From NCBI RefSeq assembly GCF_000009905.1, contig NC_006177.1:62001-126000 (forward strand): a stretch of 64,000 bases of DNA. The letters run 5' to 3'. The stretch is from Symbiobacterium thermophilum IAM 14863 (GTDB lineage: Bacteria; Bacillota; Sulfobacillia; Symbiobacteriales; Symbiobacteriaceae). A program made the position numbers and the translations under genes. Below the pieces are notes generated by a model that was given only the letters and a program-made list of their open reading frames with translations, was not told the origin of the DNA and ran no database searches. How positions within the stretch are numbered: the first letter of the stretch is position 1; every line of letters starts with the position of its first letter. Below, one piece after another: positions 26,729 to 35,050 of the stretch.

Positions 26729-27487
26729 GTGCAGCGCAGGGGCAACTGGCAGCGCATCGACTGGAAGAAGCCGCACAGCGCGGCCGGCCGTGGCGCCGCA
26801 GGCGGCGTGAGCCGCCGGGTGCCGGGGGTTGCCGGGTTGCCTCCGGTGGTCGTGGGACTGCTCATCATGGGTCTGGTGCTCGGCGCCGGCTACCTGGGCT
26901 GGCGCCGGGCCGTCACGCCCGCCGCGCCCGCGGGGGATCTTCCGCCCGCGCGCGGCGGGTTTCTTGTCGCACCGCCCGCCGGACCGGCCGCGTTCTTTGC
27001 CGGGGTGGACGAGCCGGGTGAGCCCGGGGACCGGGCCGCGCGCATGGCCCGCTGGCGGCAGGCGGCCGAGGCGGTGGTGGCCGCCCGGGGCGGGGCGGGG
27101 ACGGACCTCACCGGGGCTTTCGCCTGGCCCGTGACGGCGCCCATCAGTTCCCCCTTCGGCCCCCGGTGGGGGCGTCACCACAACGGCATCGACCTGGCCG
27201 CGGACCACGGGGAGCCCATCCGGGCCAGCCGGGCCGGCGAGGTCCTGCTCGCGGGCGAGGTGGAGGGATACGGCCTCACCGTGGTCATCGGGCACGACGA
27301 CGGTACCCGTACCCTGTACGCCCACGCCTCGGCGCTCCTGGTGGAGGCCGGGGAGTGGGTGGAACAGGGGCAGCCCATTGCACGGGTCGGCTCCACCGGC
27401 AACTCCACCGGTCCGCACCTGCACTTCGAGATCATCGTCGGTGACCGGCCGGTCGACCCGCTGGACTATCTCCCTCCCCGGGAGTAG
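26729..27487 (+). CDS. Membrane-anchored M23 (LytM-type) peptidase
   Basis: 252 residues, GTG start. A basic N-terminus is followed by one membrane segment (PPVVVGLLIMGLVLGAGYLGW), a Pro/Ala-rich linker, and an M23 domain over about residues 130-250. The zinc-binding residues are all present: HHNGID (H-x3-D) and GPHLHFE (HxH). It is therefore likely an active peptidoglycan endopeptidase facing outward, unlike the degenerate M23 at 59778. It is followed by a cluster of DnaA-box-like sites. Confidence 0.88.
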   Translation: MQRRGNWQRIDWKKPHSAAGRGAAGGVSRRVPGVAGLPPVVVGLLIMGLVLGAGYLGWRRAVTPAAPAGDLPPARGGFLVAPPAGPAAFFAGVDEPGEPGDRAARMARWRQAAEAVVAARGGAGTDLTGAFAWPVTAPISSPFGPRWGRHHNGIDLAADHGEPIRASRAGEVLLAGEVEGYGLTVVIGHDDGTRTLYAHASALLVEAGEWVEQGQPIARVGSTGNSTGPHLHFEIIVGDRPVDPLDYLPPRE

Positions 27488-27490
27488 CGA

Positions 27491-27541
27491 CTATCCACGC
27501 ACATTTCCACATTCGAAGCGAACTTATCCACAATATCCACA
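27491..27541 (+). promoter_or_regulatory. Cluster of four same-orientation DnaA-box-like 9-mers
   Basis: CTATCCACG (27491-27499), ATTTCCACA (27503-27511), TTATCCACA (27524-27532, a perfect consensus box) and ATATCCACA (27533-27541) lie within 51 bases, all on the same strand. The consensus is TTATNCACA. An A+T-rich stretch with TTGACA follows at 27550. No replication gene is adjacent, so this looks like a non-origin DnaA-binding cluster. Confidence 0.6.
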
Positions 27542-27675
27542 CACCCCTGTTGACAAATTTTCGTACAAAATGGGACTCCCATACCGAGGCAGAACGGCAC
27601 CGCCAACTTGAACGAAACTATGGGGTCGTCGGTAGGACCCCTGCCCTGGAATTTTGGACTGACGAACGATGTCGA

Positions 27676-27709
27676 AAGGGGACCGCCTGCGTTCGGCAGG
27701 GGTCCCCTT
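27676..27709 (-). terminator. Bidirectional hairpin terminator
   Basis: AAGGGGACC and CCTGC pair with GCAGG and GGTCCCCTT around one bulged G and a 5-base loop. It lies between the plus-strand M23 gene and the minus-strand acylase gene and could serve both. Confidence 0.75.
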
Positions 27710-27734
27710 CTCCATGGCCTGTCCCGGGAGCGGC

Positions 27735-30203
27735 CTAGCCGCCGGCCCCCGCCTGATCAGGCAGAAGCCGCAGGGCGCGGCCGGTCCGGTAACCGTGGAA
27801 GTTGCGGGTGATCAGCTCGCCCCGGCTGTGCATCGCCGACTGGTCGTCGTAGTGGGGGCTGAGGAAGTGGCCGGACTGGCCCGGCGTCACGATGGAACGG
27901 CTGTTGCCCGTCGGGTCGGCCAGGTCGACCACCTGGCGCCAGGGCGCAAAGGTGCGCACCATGCCGTCGCCGCCGAAGGACATGGCGCCGACGGTGACGC
28001 CGCTGCCGCCGATGGGATACGACGTGGGGTTGAGCAGCCAGCCCAGCGGCGTGGCCGCCGCGCCCACGGGATGCGGCGGCTGGAGCCGGTGGTACCTTCC
28101 CCACGACCAGCGGCCGGGGTCCGACCCCTGCAGGGCGACGGCCCGGTCCACCGCGGCCTGCAGCGAGTCCGCCGCCAGTTTGTCCAGACCGCCCGCGGCC
28201 TCGATCCAGCCGTTGGGCCGGCCCTCGGCCGCCGCCAGCAGGGCCATGTCGGTCACGTTGCCCTTGTCGGCCATGCGCCTGTACAGCTCTTCGCCCATCA
28301 GCGGTTCGTAGAGCATCCGGGTCAGCTCGCTCCACCAGAGGTGGAAGATCAGCGGCTGGGGCTGGTCCGCGCTGTCCACCATGTCCCAGGACTTCAGGAG
28401 CTCGACCGCGGTGGCCGCCGTCCCGGTCACCCCGGCCCGCTCCACCGCCGGCAGCAGTACCGGCAGCAGGGTGCGGGCGTGCAGGTTGGCGTAGTCGACC
28501 TGCATCGCCTGCATGTCGTCCGCCGTGAGGTCGCCCAGCTTCGCCTCGATCATCTCGGCGATGCGCATGGCCCGGTAGGGCTGCGACCACGAGTAGGTCA
28601 GGAAGTAGGGATAGGCGTCGTCGATGACCTTGTTGTTGGCGGTGACGATGTAGCCCTCAGGCGGGTTCACGGCCTCCGGCATCTGGTCGAAGGGGATGAA
28701 GCCGACCCACTCGTACTCGTCGGTCCACCCCGGCACCGGAAGCAACCCGTCGCCGCTGCGCCGGATCGGCACCAGGCCGCCGGTGCGGTAGGCGATGGTG
28801 CCATCCACGTCGGCGTAGACGAAGTTCTGGGTGGGCACGTGGAAGGAGCGCAGGGCTTCCCGGAACTCCTCCCAGTTCCGCGCCTTGGGGAAGAGCAGCA
28901 CCGCCTCCAGCTCCGGGGTGGCCATGTGGGCGGTCCACTTCAGCGCCAGGGCTTCCTCCGGCCGGTTGTCGGGATCGCCGACGACCTCCGAGATGATCGG
29001 CCCGTGCCGGGTGATCACCACCTCAAAGGGAACGGGGTCCTGTCCCTTCACCCCGATCAACTCCCGGTGGACGAGAGCGTCCTCCCAACGGCCCATGTAC
29101 TCGAACTGGTACGGGTTGTCGGGGTTGCGCCGCTCGATGTACAGGTCCTGCACGTCGGGATTGGTGTTGGTCACGCCCCAGGCGATGCGCTCGTTCTGTC
29201 CGATGACGATGCCCGGCGCGCCGGGGAACATCACGCCGTAGGCGTTGATCATCCCCGGGACCACCAGGTGCTGCTCGTACCAGATGGACGGGGTGCGGGC
29301 GCCCAGATGCGGGTCGTTGGCCAGGAGCGGCTTGCCGGTGCGGGTCCCGGAGCCGGCGACGACCCAGTTGTTGGAGCCCCGCCCCTCGTCGGGCACGCGC
29401 AGCAGGGCCAGCAGGCCGGTGAGGTCAAGGCTGGAGCCGGGCGGCCGGGCCCCGGCGACGGCAGAAGCGCCGGGTCTGGGCTCCTCTGCCCCTTCGCCGC
29501 CGCGGTAGCGGATCATGGTGATGCCGTCCTCGGGGTATACGGGCATCAGCTGGTCGGCCAGTTCCGGCCCCACCTGGTTGCGCAGCTGCAGCCGGTAGAC
29601 CTCGGCCTCGAAGTTCCCGCCCAGGTCGTAGGCCATGATCTTGCCGATCAGCGCCGAGTCCACGGGGCTCCAGGGCTCGGGTTCGTAACCGAGGAGGAGG
29701 AATTCCACCGGCAGCCGGTTCTGGGCCTTCGCCTCCGCGATGAAGGCGTTGACGCCGGCGGCGTAGGCCTCCAGCAACTCCCGGGCCCAGGGGCCGTACG
29801 ACTGGACGGAAGCCTCCGCGGCCCGGCGCAGGTTCAGGGCCCGGAAGAACTTGTCCGTCTCCAGCTGGCTGGGCCAGATGACCTCGGCCAGCCGGCCGGC
29901 GGCTGCCCGGCGGGTCAGGTCCATCTGGAACAGGCGGTCCTGGGCCACCACGTACCCCTGGGCCATGTAGAGATCGTGCTCGTTCTGGGCTTCGATGTGC
30001 GGGACGCCCCACTCGTCCCGGTACACCGTGACCGGCGCCCGGAGGCCCGGCAGGACCAGCTCCCCGCTCGCCCGCGGCAGGCTGCGCCGGGCGACGGCGT
30101 AGCCGCCCGCCACCGCCAGCAGCAGAAGGACGACGAGGGTCAGGGCGGTGTAGCCGATCCAGCGGGTCACCCTCCGCGTGCGCCGCTGCACTACGACTGA
30201 CAT
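27735..30203 (-). CDS. Penicillin-acylase-family amidohydrolase (active-site intact)
   Basis: 822 residues. It has an N-terminal membrane segment (YTALTLVVLLLLAVAGGYAV), then an alpha-chain-like region (VYRDEWGVPHIEAQNEHDLYMAQGY region), then the autoprocessing site and nucleophile Ser277 in EGRGSNNWVV. Downstream, LLANDPHLG and GQNERIAWGVTN are conserved beta-chain motifs. Family members self-cleave to expose the N-terminal Ser and hydrolyse amides such as penicillins or acyl-homoserine lactones; the natural substrate is unknown. ATG 30203 has GGGGGATG just upstream, inside a hairpin. It is one of two tandem acylase genes on this strand. Confidence 0.9.
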   Translation of the reverse strand: MSVVVQRRTRRVTRWIGYTALTLVVLLLLAVAGGYAVARRSLPRASGELVLPGLRAPVTVYRDEWGVPHIEAQNEHDLYMAQGYVVAQDRLFQMDLTRRAAAGRLAEVIWPSQLETDKFFRALNLRRAAEASVQSYGPWARELLEAYAAGVNAFIAEAKAQNRLPVEFLLLGYEPEPWSPVDSALIGKIMAYDLGGNFEAEVYRLQLRNQVGPELADQLMPVYPEDGITMIRYRGGEGAEEPRPGASAVAGARPPGSSLDLTGLLALLRVPDEGRGSNNWVVAGSGTRTGKPLLANDPHLGARTPSIWYEQHLVVPGMINAYGVMFPGAPGIVIGQNERIAWGVTNTNPDVQDLYIERRNPDNPYQFEYMGRWEDALVHRELIGVKGQDPVPFEVVITRHGPIISEVVGDPDNRPEEALALKWTAHMATPELEAVLLFPKARNWEEFREALRSFHVPTQNFVYADVDGTIAYRTGGLVPIRRSGDGLLPVPGWTDEYEWVGFIPFDQMPEAVNPPEGYIVTANNKVIDDAYPYFLTYSWSQPYRAMRIAEMIEAKLGDLTADDMQAMQVDYANLHARTLLPVLLPAVERAGVTGTAATAVELLKSWDMVDSADQPQPLIFHLWWSELTRMLYEPLMGEELYRRMADKGNVTDMALLAAAEGRPNGWIEAAGGLDKLAADSLQAAVDRAVALQGSDPGRWSWGRYHRLQPPHPVGAAATPLGWLLNPTSYPIGGSGVTVGAMSFGGDGMVRTFAPWRQVVDLADPTGNSRSIVTPGQSGHFLSPHYDDQSAMHSRGELITRNFHGYRTGRALRLLPDQAGAGG

Positions 30204-30207
30204 GGAT

Positions 30208-30236
30208 CATCCCCCACGTGAAGATGGTGGGGGATG
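30208..30236 (-). promoter_or_regulatory. Hairpin enclosing the acylase Shine-Dalgarno
   Basis: CATCCCCCAC and GTGGGGGATG form a perfect 10-bp stem with a 9-base loop. On the minus strand the 3' arm GTGGGGGATG is the ribosome binding site of the gene starting at 30203. The stem could limit translation, or act as a weak terminator for the upstream acylase gene. Confidence 0.5.
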
Positions 30237-30279
30237 TATTCGCCGCGCTATTTCGATATACCTGTCAAGAGGGTGCGGG

Positions 30280-32502
30280 CTAAGGCACGAGCCGCAGGAC
30301 GTCCTCCCCGGTCGGGCGGGGCGGGAGCAGATCGCCGCGGAGCCACGGCAGGAGCTGCGCGGCGAACGACGGGTCGAGGGGGTGGCCCCCTGTGCCCGGG
30401 GCCAGGACGGCGACGGGCTCGCCGGGCCGGGCCAGGTCCACCAGCCGGCAGTAGGTGGTGGCGGTGGTGACGGTGCCGGACATCGTCGGATCCAGGCCGC
30501 TGCGGTGGAGCGTCGCAGGGCCGCCGCCCAGCGGGTGCGGACCCAGGTCCGCGAGCGGGCCGAGGGCGGGCAAGGCCTCCGCGAGACTGTGCCGGAAGCG
30601 CACCCGGTGTTCCCGACCCCACGCCCAGCGCTCCGGGCTCCGCCCCTGACGGGCCGCAAGGTAGGCCACGGCACGCCGGAACGCCGACAGGGCCAGGCGA
30701 GGAAGGCCGAACTCGCCTTCCAGCGGCAGCCAAGGGCTCTCCTCGCCGCGCAGGGCCCGCAGGATCAACTGCTCCGCCGCGCCCTGGCCGGACGGCGTCA
30801 TGATGAACTGGTTGAAAAGGGTGAGCCCCAGGCGGGGCCGGAAGATCGCTTCCACCAGGTCGAAGTACCAGCGCTCCCACAGGCATGCGCCGGCGGATCC
30901 CGCCGGCTCCTCGTGGCTCCAGTCGGAGAGCAGGAGCAGGGCCCGCTTCTCCAACTCCGTGAGCGATTCCGGCCGGGCGCCCTGACGGAGCCCTTCCTGG
31001 AGAGTCTGAAGCAGCGGCTGGAGCAGGTTCCGGGCTTGCATGTTCACGGTATCGCCGGGCAGCCGGGCCAGGAACGGCAGCGTCCAGCCCGTCCGGGACG
31101 CGGCCACCTCCCGGATCCGCGCCGCCGCGTCCGCCGGGCGGCCGCCCAGGGCGATGCCGTCCTCGGGGTTGACCTCCTCCCGCAGCTCCGGGCCGGTCTC
31201 AAGCCGGGCCACCGTGCCGTCCACACCGGCGTAGATCACGGTGAGCCCGGGGACGGCCCATTCCCGGACGGCGTCGCGAAACTCCTCGTACGACCGGGCC
31301 AGGTTGATCCCCAGGAGCGCCGCCACCTCCTGCCCCGGCTGAAGGACCGGGGAGCGGAGGGCCGCCGCGCCGCTCTCGTCCATGGCCACGACGGGGCCGG
31401 AGTGGCCGATCAGGACCGTGTGGGCCACCGGCTCGGCCCGGCCTCGCACGCGGATCGCGGTCAACTGGCTCCGGACCCCTTCGGACGGCTCGGGCACCAA
31501 CCGGGCCGTGCCGCCTTCCGACGGGGCCAGCGCCCAGGCGAAGTGGCGGGACTGTCCCACCAGGAGCCCGGGCAGCCCGGCCAGGGCGATCCCTTCCAGC
31601 CGGGCTCCGCCCGGCCCGTGCAGGGTGAGCGGGTGAAGCGGCGACGGGGCGCGCGGGGCCGTCTCCAGGCTGCACCCGGCGATGGGGAGGCCGGATTCCG
31701 TGCGCGTGCCGGCCAGCGCCCAGGCCGTCCCGCCCGAGACCGTCTGCGGCGCCCACATCGCCAGCCGGCACAGGCCGCCGAGGTCGGGGAGCTGTTGCGG
31801 GTCAGGCGGGGATGCGTCGGAAGGTCCGGGCGCATACAGGGCCGCGGCCATCTCCGGGCCGGCGACCTGCGCCACCCGGGCCCGGACCACGACGTCGGCC
31901 ACGGGCGGCGCCAGCTCAAAGGCCAGCAGCTTGGCCACGGCCAGCGAGTCGACGGCGCGCCAGGGCTCCGGCCGGAGGCGCGCCAGGGCGAACTCCGGCG
32001 GCAGCTTTCCCGCGCGGATGAAGGCGTTGACGCCGTCGGCATACGCCTCCAGGCAGGCCCGCACCTCGTCCGGGCAGTCGGCCAGGGCCCGTTCGGCCAG
32101 CCGGTACAGGCCCAATGCGCGCATGAAGCGATCCCGCTCCAGGCAGGACTCCCCGCAGAGTTCCGCCAGCCGCCCTGCCGCCGTGCGGCGGGCGACCTCC
32201 ATCTGCCACAGCCGTTCCTGGGCCGCGACGAATCCCTGCGCCTGGAAGAGATCGTGCCAGTTTTCGGCGGCGATGTGCGGCGCGCCGCCTTCATCGCGGC
32301 GGACGGCCGCCGGCGCCCGCAGGCCGTCCATGCGGACGGTTCCCCGCCCCTGCGGGCGGCTCAGCTGCAGGCCGGCTAAGGCGGCGGCCGCGGCGAGGCC
32401 CGTGAGCAGGGCCAGAGCGTGCAGGACCGGCGCACCGGTGGCCAGCGCGGCGAGCAGGAGCACGACGAAGATCGCGCCGGCCAGGCCAAAGAGGCGAAGC
32501 AC
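30280..32502 (-). CDS. Divergent penicillin-acylase paralog, catalytic Ser replaced
   Basis: 740 residues, GTG start with GGAGGTG upstream. Two N-terminal hydrophobic segments precede a full-length acylase fold (RRDEGGAPHIAAENWHDL, AQGFVAAQERLWQMEV). At the nucleophile position, where the neighbour has GSNNW, it reads GGTAW (Gly258-Thr259). The NDPH motif is degraded to CSLET. Later GQSRHFAWAL is partly kept. Autoprocessing by Ser is therefore impossible; either Thr259 substitutes or this is a non-catalytic relative. It lies upstream of the intact paralog in the same direction. Confidence 0.85.
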   Translation of the reverse strand: MLRLFGLAGAIFVVLLLAALATGAPVLHALALLTGLAAAAALAGLQLSRPQGRGTVRMDGLRAPAAVRRDEGGAPHIAAENWHDLFQAQGFVAAQERLWQMEVARRTAAGRLAELCGESCLERDRFMRALGLYRLAERALADCPDEVRACLEAYADGVNAFIRAGKLPPEFALARLRPEPWRAVDSLAVAKLLAFELAPPVADVVVRARVAQVAGPEMAAALYAPGPSDASPPDPQQLPDLGGLCRLAMWAPQTVSGGTAWALAGTRTESGLPIAGCSLETAPRAPSPLHPLTLHGPGGARLEGIALAGLPGLLVGQSRHFAWALAPSEGGTARLVPEPSEGVRSQLTAIRVRGRAEPVAHTVLIGHSGPVVAMDESGAAALRSPVLQPGQEVAALLGINLARSYEEFRDAVREWAVPGLTVIYAGVDGTVARLETGPELREEVNPEDGIALGGRPADAAARIREVAASRTGWTLPFLARLPGDTVNMQARNLLQPLLQTLQEGLRQGARPESLTELEKRALLLLSDWSHEEPAGSAGACLWERWYFDLVEAIFRPRLGLTLFNQFIMTPSGQGAAEQLILRALRGEESPWLPLEGEFGLPRLALSAFRRAVAYLAARQGRSPERWAWGREHRVRFRHSLAEALPALGPLADLGPHPLGGGPATLHRSGLDPTMSGTVTTATTYCRLVDLARPGEPVAVLAPGTGGHPLDPSFAAQLLPWLRGDLLPPRPTGEDVLRLVP

Positions 32503-32575
32503 AGGTTCACCTCCGCACCTTCGGAATGCTCCACAAGTGTTTGATGATACGTGGCGAATCTCCTGCCCGAAGTCG

Positions 32576-32605
32576 TTGCAACCGACAATTCGCGCGTGCT
32601 ATAAT
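32576..32605 (+). promoter_or_regulatory. Sigma-A promoter of rpmE
   Basis: TTGCAA (32576-32581), 18-base spacer, perfect TATAAT (32600-32605). It lies 115 bases before rpmE and is divergent from the acylase gene. Confidence 0.75.
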
Positions 32606-32719
32606 GCGTTGGTACGACTCCGTCTTCGTAGACCGGCGCCCTGAAAGCAGCTGCAACTGCTCCACCGGGCGCACCGGTAACGGCGCCGGGTTCGAAGCTA
32701 GGGAAAGGGAGTTTTGCTG

Positions 32720-32923
32720 ATGAAGGCTGGCATCCATCCGAAGACCCAGAAGACCACCATCACCTGCGGTTGCGGGGCGACCTACGAGGTCCTCTCGACC
32801 AAGGAGAACATCCGCGTGGAGATCTGCGCGAACTGCCATCCGTTCTACACGGGTTCCCGCGGGGCCACGCGCGTGGAGGCCGGTTCCCGGATCGACCGGT
32901 TCCGCAAGAAGTACGGTCGGTAG
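32720..32923 (+). CDS. rpmE: 50S ribosomal protein L31, zinc-binding form
   Basis: 67 residues, ATG after AAAGGGAG. It has the L31 signature CHPFYTG and all four cysteines of the zinc form (Cys16, Cys18, Cys36, Cys39). It is a component of the large subunit and bridges subunits. It has its own promoter and terminator, and heads a run of translation genes (prfA, prmC). Confidence 0.97.
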
Positions 32924-32943
32924 CGCCCGCGACATCCCGAGAG

Positions 32944-32972
32944 AAGCAGAGCCGTCGCGCTCTGCTTTCTTC
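32944..32972 (+). terminator. Terminator of rpmE
   Basis: AAGCAGAGC (32944-32952) and GCTCTGCTT (32959-32967) form a 9-bp stem with a 6-base loop followed by TCTTC. Confidence 0.8.
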
Positions 32973-33010
32973 ATCCGGGGTGGCAGATGAGCGAGAGGGG
33001 AGGGGCCGGG

Positions 33011-33883
33011 GTGAGCGTTCAGCGGGGAGTCTTTGGCGGCCAGGCCGTCATCGAGGGGGTCATGATGCGGGGACCCCAATGGATGGCCATCGCCGTGCGG
33101 CGGCCCGACGGCGAGATCGCCGTGCACAGGGAAGAGGTGCGGTCGCTGATGCAGCGGTACCCGGTACTGCGCCTCCCCATCCTGCGCGGGATGGTGGCCA
33201 TGGTCGAGGCCCTGACCCTGGGCATCAGCGCCCTCATGTTCTCGGCCAACCAGTCAATGCCCGAAGACGAGCAGTTGAGCAGGGGCGAGATGACCGTGAC
33301 GACGGTGGTGGGCTTCGCCTTCGCCATCGCCCTGTTCGTCGTCGCGCCCACCCTGCTCACCAACTACGTCAAGGCCCTGTCCGTGACGCCCATGGTCACC
33401 CACGTGGTGGAGGGCGCTCTCCGGCTGGGGCTCTTCATCGGCTACCTGGTGGCCATCTCGCTGATGAAGGACATCCAGCGGGTCTTCCAGTACCACGGCG
33501 CCGAGCACAAGGTGATCAACGCCTACGAGGCCGGCGACGAACTCACGGTGGAGAACGTCCGGCGCCACTCCCGGGAGCACAAGCGCTGCGGCACGAGCTT
33601 CCTGCTGTACGTCGTGGTCATCTCTATCCTGATTTTCTCCCTTATTAATGTAGAAAGTGTCTGGTTGCGGGTCGTCGCCCGGATCGGGATGCTGCCCCTG
33701 GTGGCCGGCGTGGCCTACGAGTGGATCCGCATCGCCGGACGCCACGACAACGCGCTGGTCAACGCCCTGAGCCGTCCGGGGATGTGGCTCCAGGGCCTGA
33801 CCACCCGCGAACCGGACGACAGCCAGATCGAGGTGGCCATCGCCTCCTTTGAGACCGCCCGGGGCCACGGCCTGCCGGGTTAG
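33011..33883 (+). CDS. YqhQ-like DUF1385 membrane protein
   Basis: 290 residues from GTG 33011 (GGGGAGGGG upstream; homologs begin close to the GGQAVIEGVMMRG motif). ATG 32987 is the alternative. It has several hydrophobic helices (TTVVGFAFAIALFVVAP, SFLLYVVVISILIFSLI) and the conserved VFQYHGAEHKVINAYE stretch and HKRCGTSF, hallmarks of DUF1385. The function of the family is not settled. The position between rpmE and prfA is typical of clostridia. Confidence 0.9.
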   Translation: MSVQRGVFGGQAVIEGVMMRGPQWMAIAVRRPDGEIAVHREEVRSLMQRYPVLRLPILRGMVAMVEALTLGISALMFSANQSMPEDEQLSRGEMTVTTVVGFAFAIALFVVAPTLLTNYVKALSVTPMVTHVVEGALRLGLFIGYLVAISLMKDIQRVFQYHGAEHKVINAYEAGDELTVENVRRHSREHKRCGTSFLLYVVVISILIFSLINVESVWLRVVARIGMLPLVAGVAYEWIRIAGRHDNALVNALSRPGMWLQGLTTREPDDSQIEVAIASFETARGHGLPG

Positions 33884-33897
33884 CTGCGCGTCAGTCG

Positions 33898-33932
33898 GGG
33901 CACGGGTCCGCCCGCGCCCTTTTTCCGTGCCC
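33898..33932 (+). terminator. Hairpin after the DUF1385 gene
   Basis: GGGCACGG (33898-33905) pairs with CCGTGCCC (33925-33932). The loop ends in a T-run rather than the stem being followed by one, so it is probably a partial terminator or processing site ahead of prfA. Confidence 0.4.
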
Positions 33933-33961
33933 AGAATCCGCTCTGGTGAGGTGAAGTCAAC

Positions 33962-35044
33962 GTGGACGCCCGCATGAAGCAGAAGCTGGAAGGCGTCGTT
34001 CAGCGGTACGAGGACCTGACCTACAAGCTGGGCGATCCCTCCGTGATCAACAACCCGACCGAGTACCGGCAGGTCGCCCGTGAGCACAACCGGCTGGGCC
34101 CGATCGTGGAGAAGTTCCGGGCCTACCAGAAGACCGAGCGGGAGCTGGACGACGTGCTGGAGATGCTGGAGGGCCCGCTGGACCCGGAGGAGCGCGCCCT
34201 CTTCAACCAGGAGCTCCGGGACCTGAAGGAGAAGCTGCAGACCCTCTCGGACGAGCTGCGCATCCTGCTGCTCCCGCGCGATCCCAACGACGACAAGAAC
34301 GTGATCATGGAGATCCGCGCGGGCGCCGGCGGCGACGAGGCGTCGCTGTTCGCGGCGGAGTTGTTCCGGATGTACACCCGCCTGGCCGAGCGCCACAAGT
34401 GGAAGACCGAGGTGCTGTCCATCAGCGAGAACGAGGCGGGCGGCATCAAGGAGGTGCTCTTCCAGATCAACGCCGAGGGCGCCTACTCCCGGCTGAAGTA
34501 CGAGGGCGGCGTGCACCGGGTGCAGCGGGTGCCGGTCACCGAGTCGCAGGGGCGCATCCACACCTCCACCGTGACCGTCGCCGTCATGCCCGAGATGGAG
34601 GAAGTGGACATCGAGATCAAGCCGGAGGATCTGAAGATCGAGGTGCAGCGGGCGGGCGGCGCCGGCGGCCAGCACGTGAACAAGACCGAATCGGCGGTGC
34701 GCATGACGCACCTGCCCACCGGCATCGTGGTCTACTGCGCCGACGAAAGATCCCAGATGCAGAACCGGGAGAAGGCCCTCCGGGTGCTGCGCGCCCGGGT
34801 CGCCGACTACTACGCCCAGCAGGCCAAGAGCGAGGAGGAGCAGCTGCGCCGGGCCCAGGTGGGCACCGGCGAGCGGTCGGAGAAGATCCGCACCTACAAC
34901 TTCCCCCAGGACCGCGTGACCGACCACCGCATCGGCCTCACGGTGCACAACATCGCGGCGGTCATGGACGGGGAAATCGACCACATCATCGACGCCCTGG
35001 CGCAGCACGAGCAGGCGGCGCTCCTCGCCCGCGAGGAGGCGTGA
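33962..35044 (+). CDS. prfA: Peptide chain release factor 1
   Basis: 360 residues, the normal RF1 length, GTG start after GGTGAGGTG. It contains the universal GGQ motif in GAGGQHVNKTESAVR, whose Gln is methylated by PrmC, encoded next. It recognises UAA/UAG at the ribosome. prmC begins six bases after its stop. Confidence 0.97.
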   Translation: MDARMKQKLEGVVQRYEDLTYKLGDPSVINNPTEYRQVAREHNRLGPIVEKFRAYQKTERELDDVLEMLEGPLDPEERALFNQELRDLKEKLQTLSDELRILLLPRDPNDDKNVIMEIRAGAGGDEASLFAAELFRMYTRLAERHKWKTEVLSISENEAGGIKEVLFQINAEGAYSRLKYEGGVHRVQRVPVTESQGRIHTSTVTVAVMPEMEEVDIEIKPEDLKIEVQRAGGAGGQHVNKTESAVRMTHLPTGIVVYCADERSQMQNREKALRVLRARVADYYAQQAKSEEEQLRRAQVGTGERSEKIRTYNFPQDRVTDHRIGLTVHNIAAVMDGEIDHIIDALAQHEQAALLAREEA

Positions 35045-35050
35045 CCGGCC

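Noticed and set aside
27491-27560. oriC
   Set aside because: The DnaA boxes are real but dnaA, dnaN, gyr and rpmH genes are not adjacent, and there is no extended A+T-rich unwinding region. Kept as a DnaA-box cluster only.
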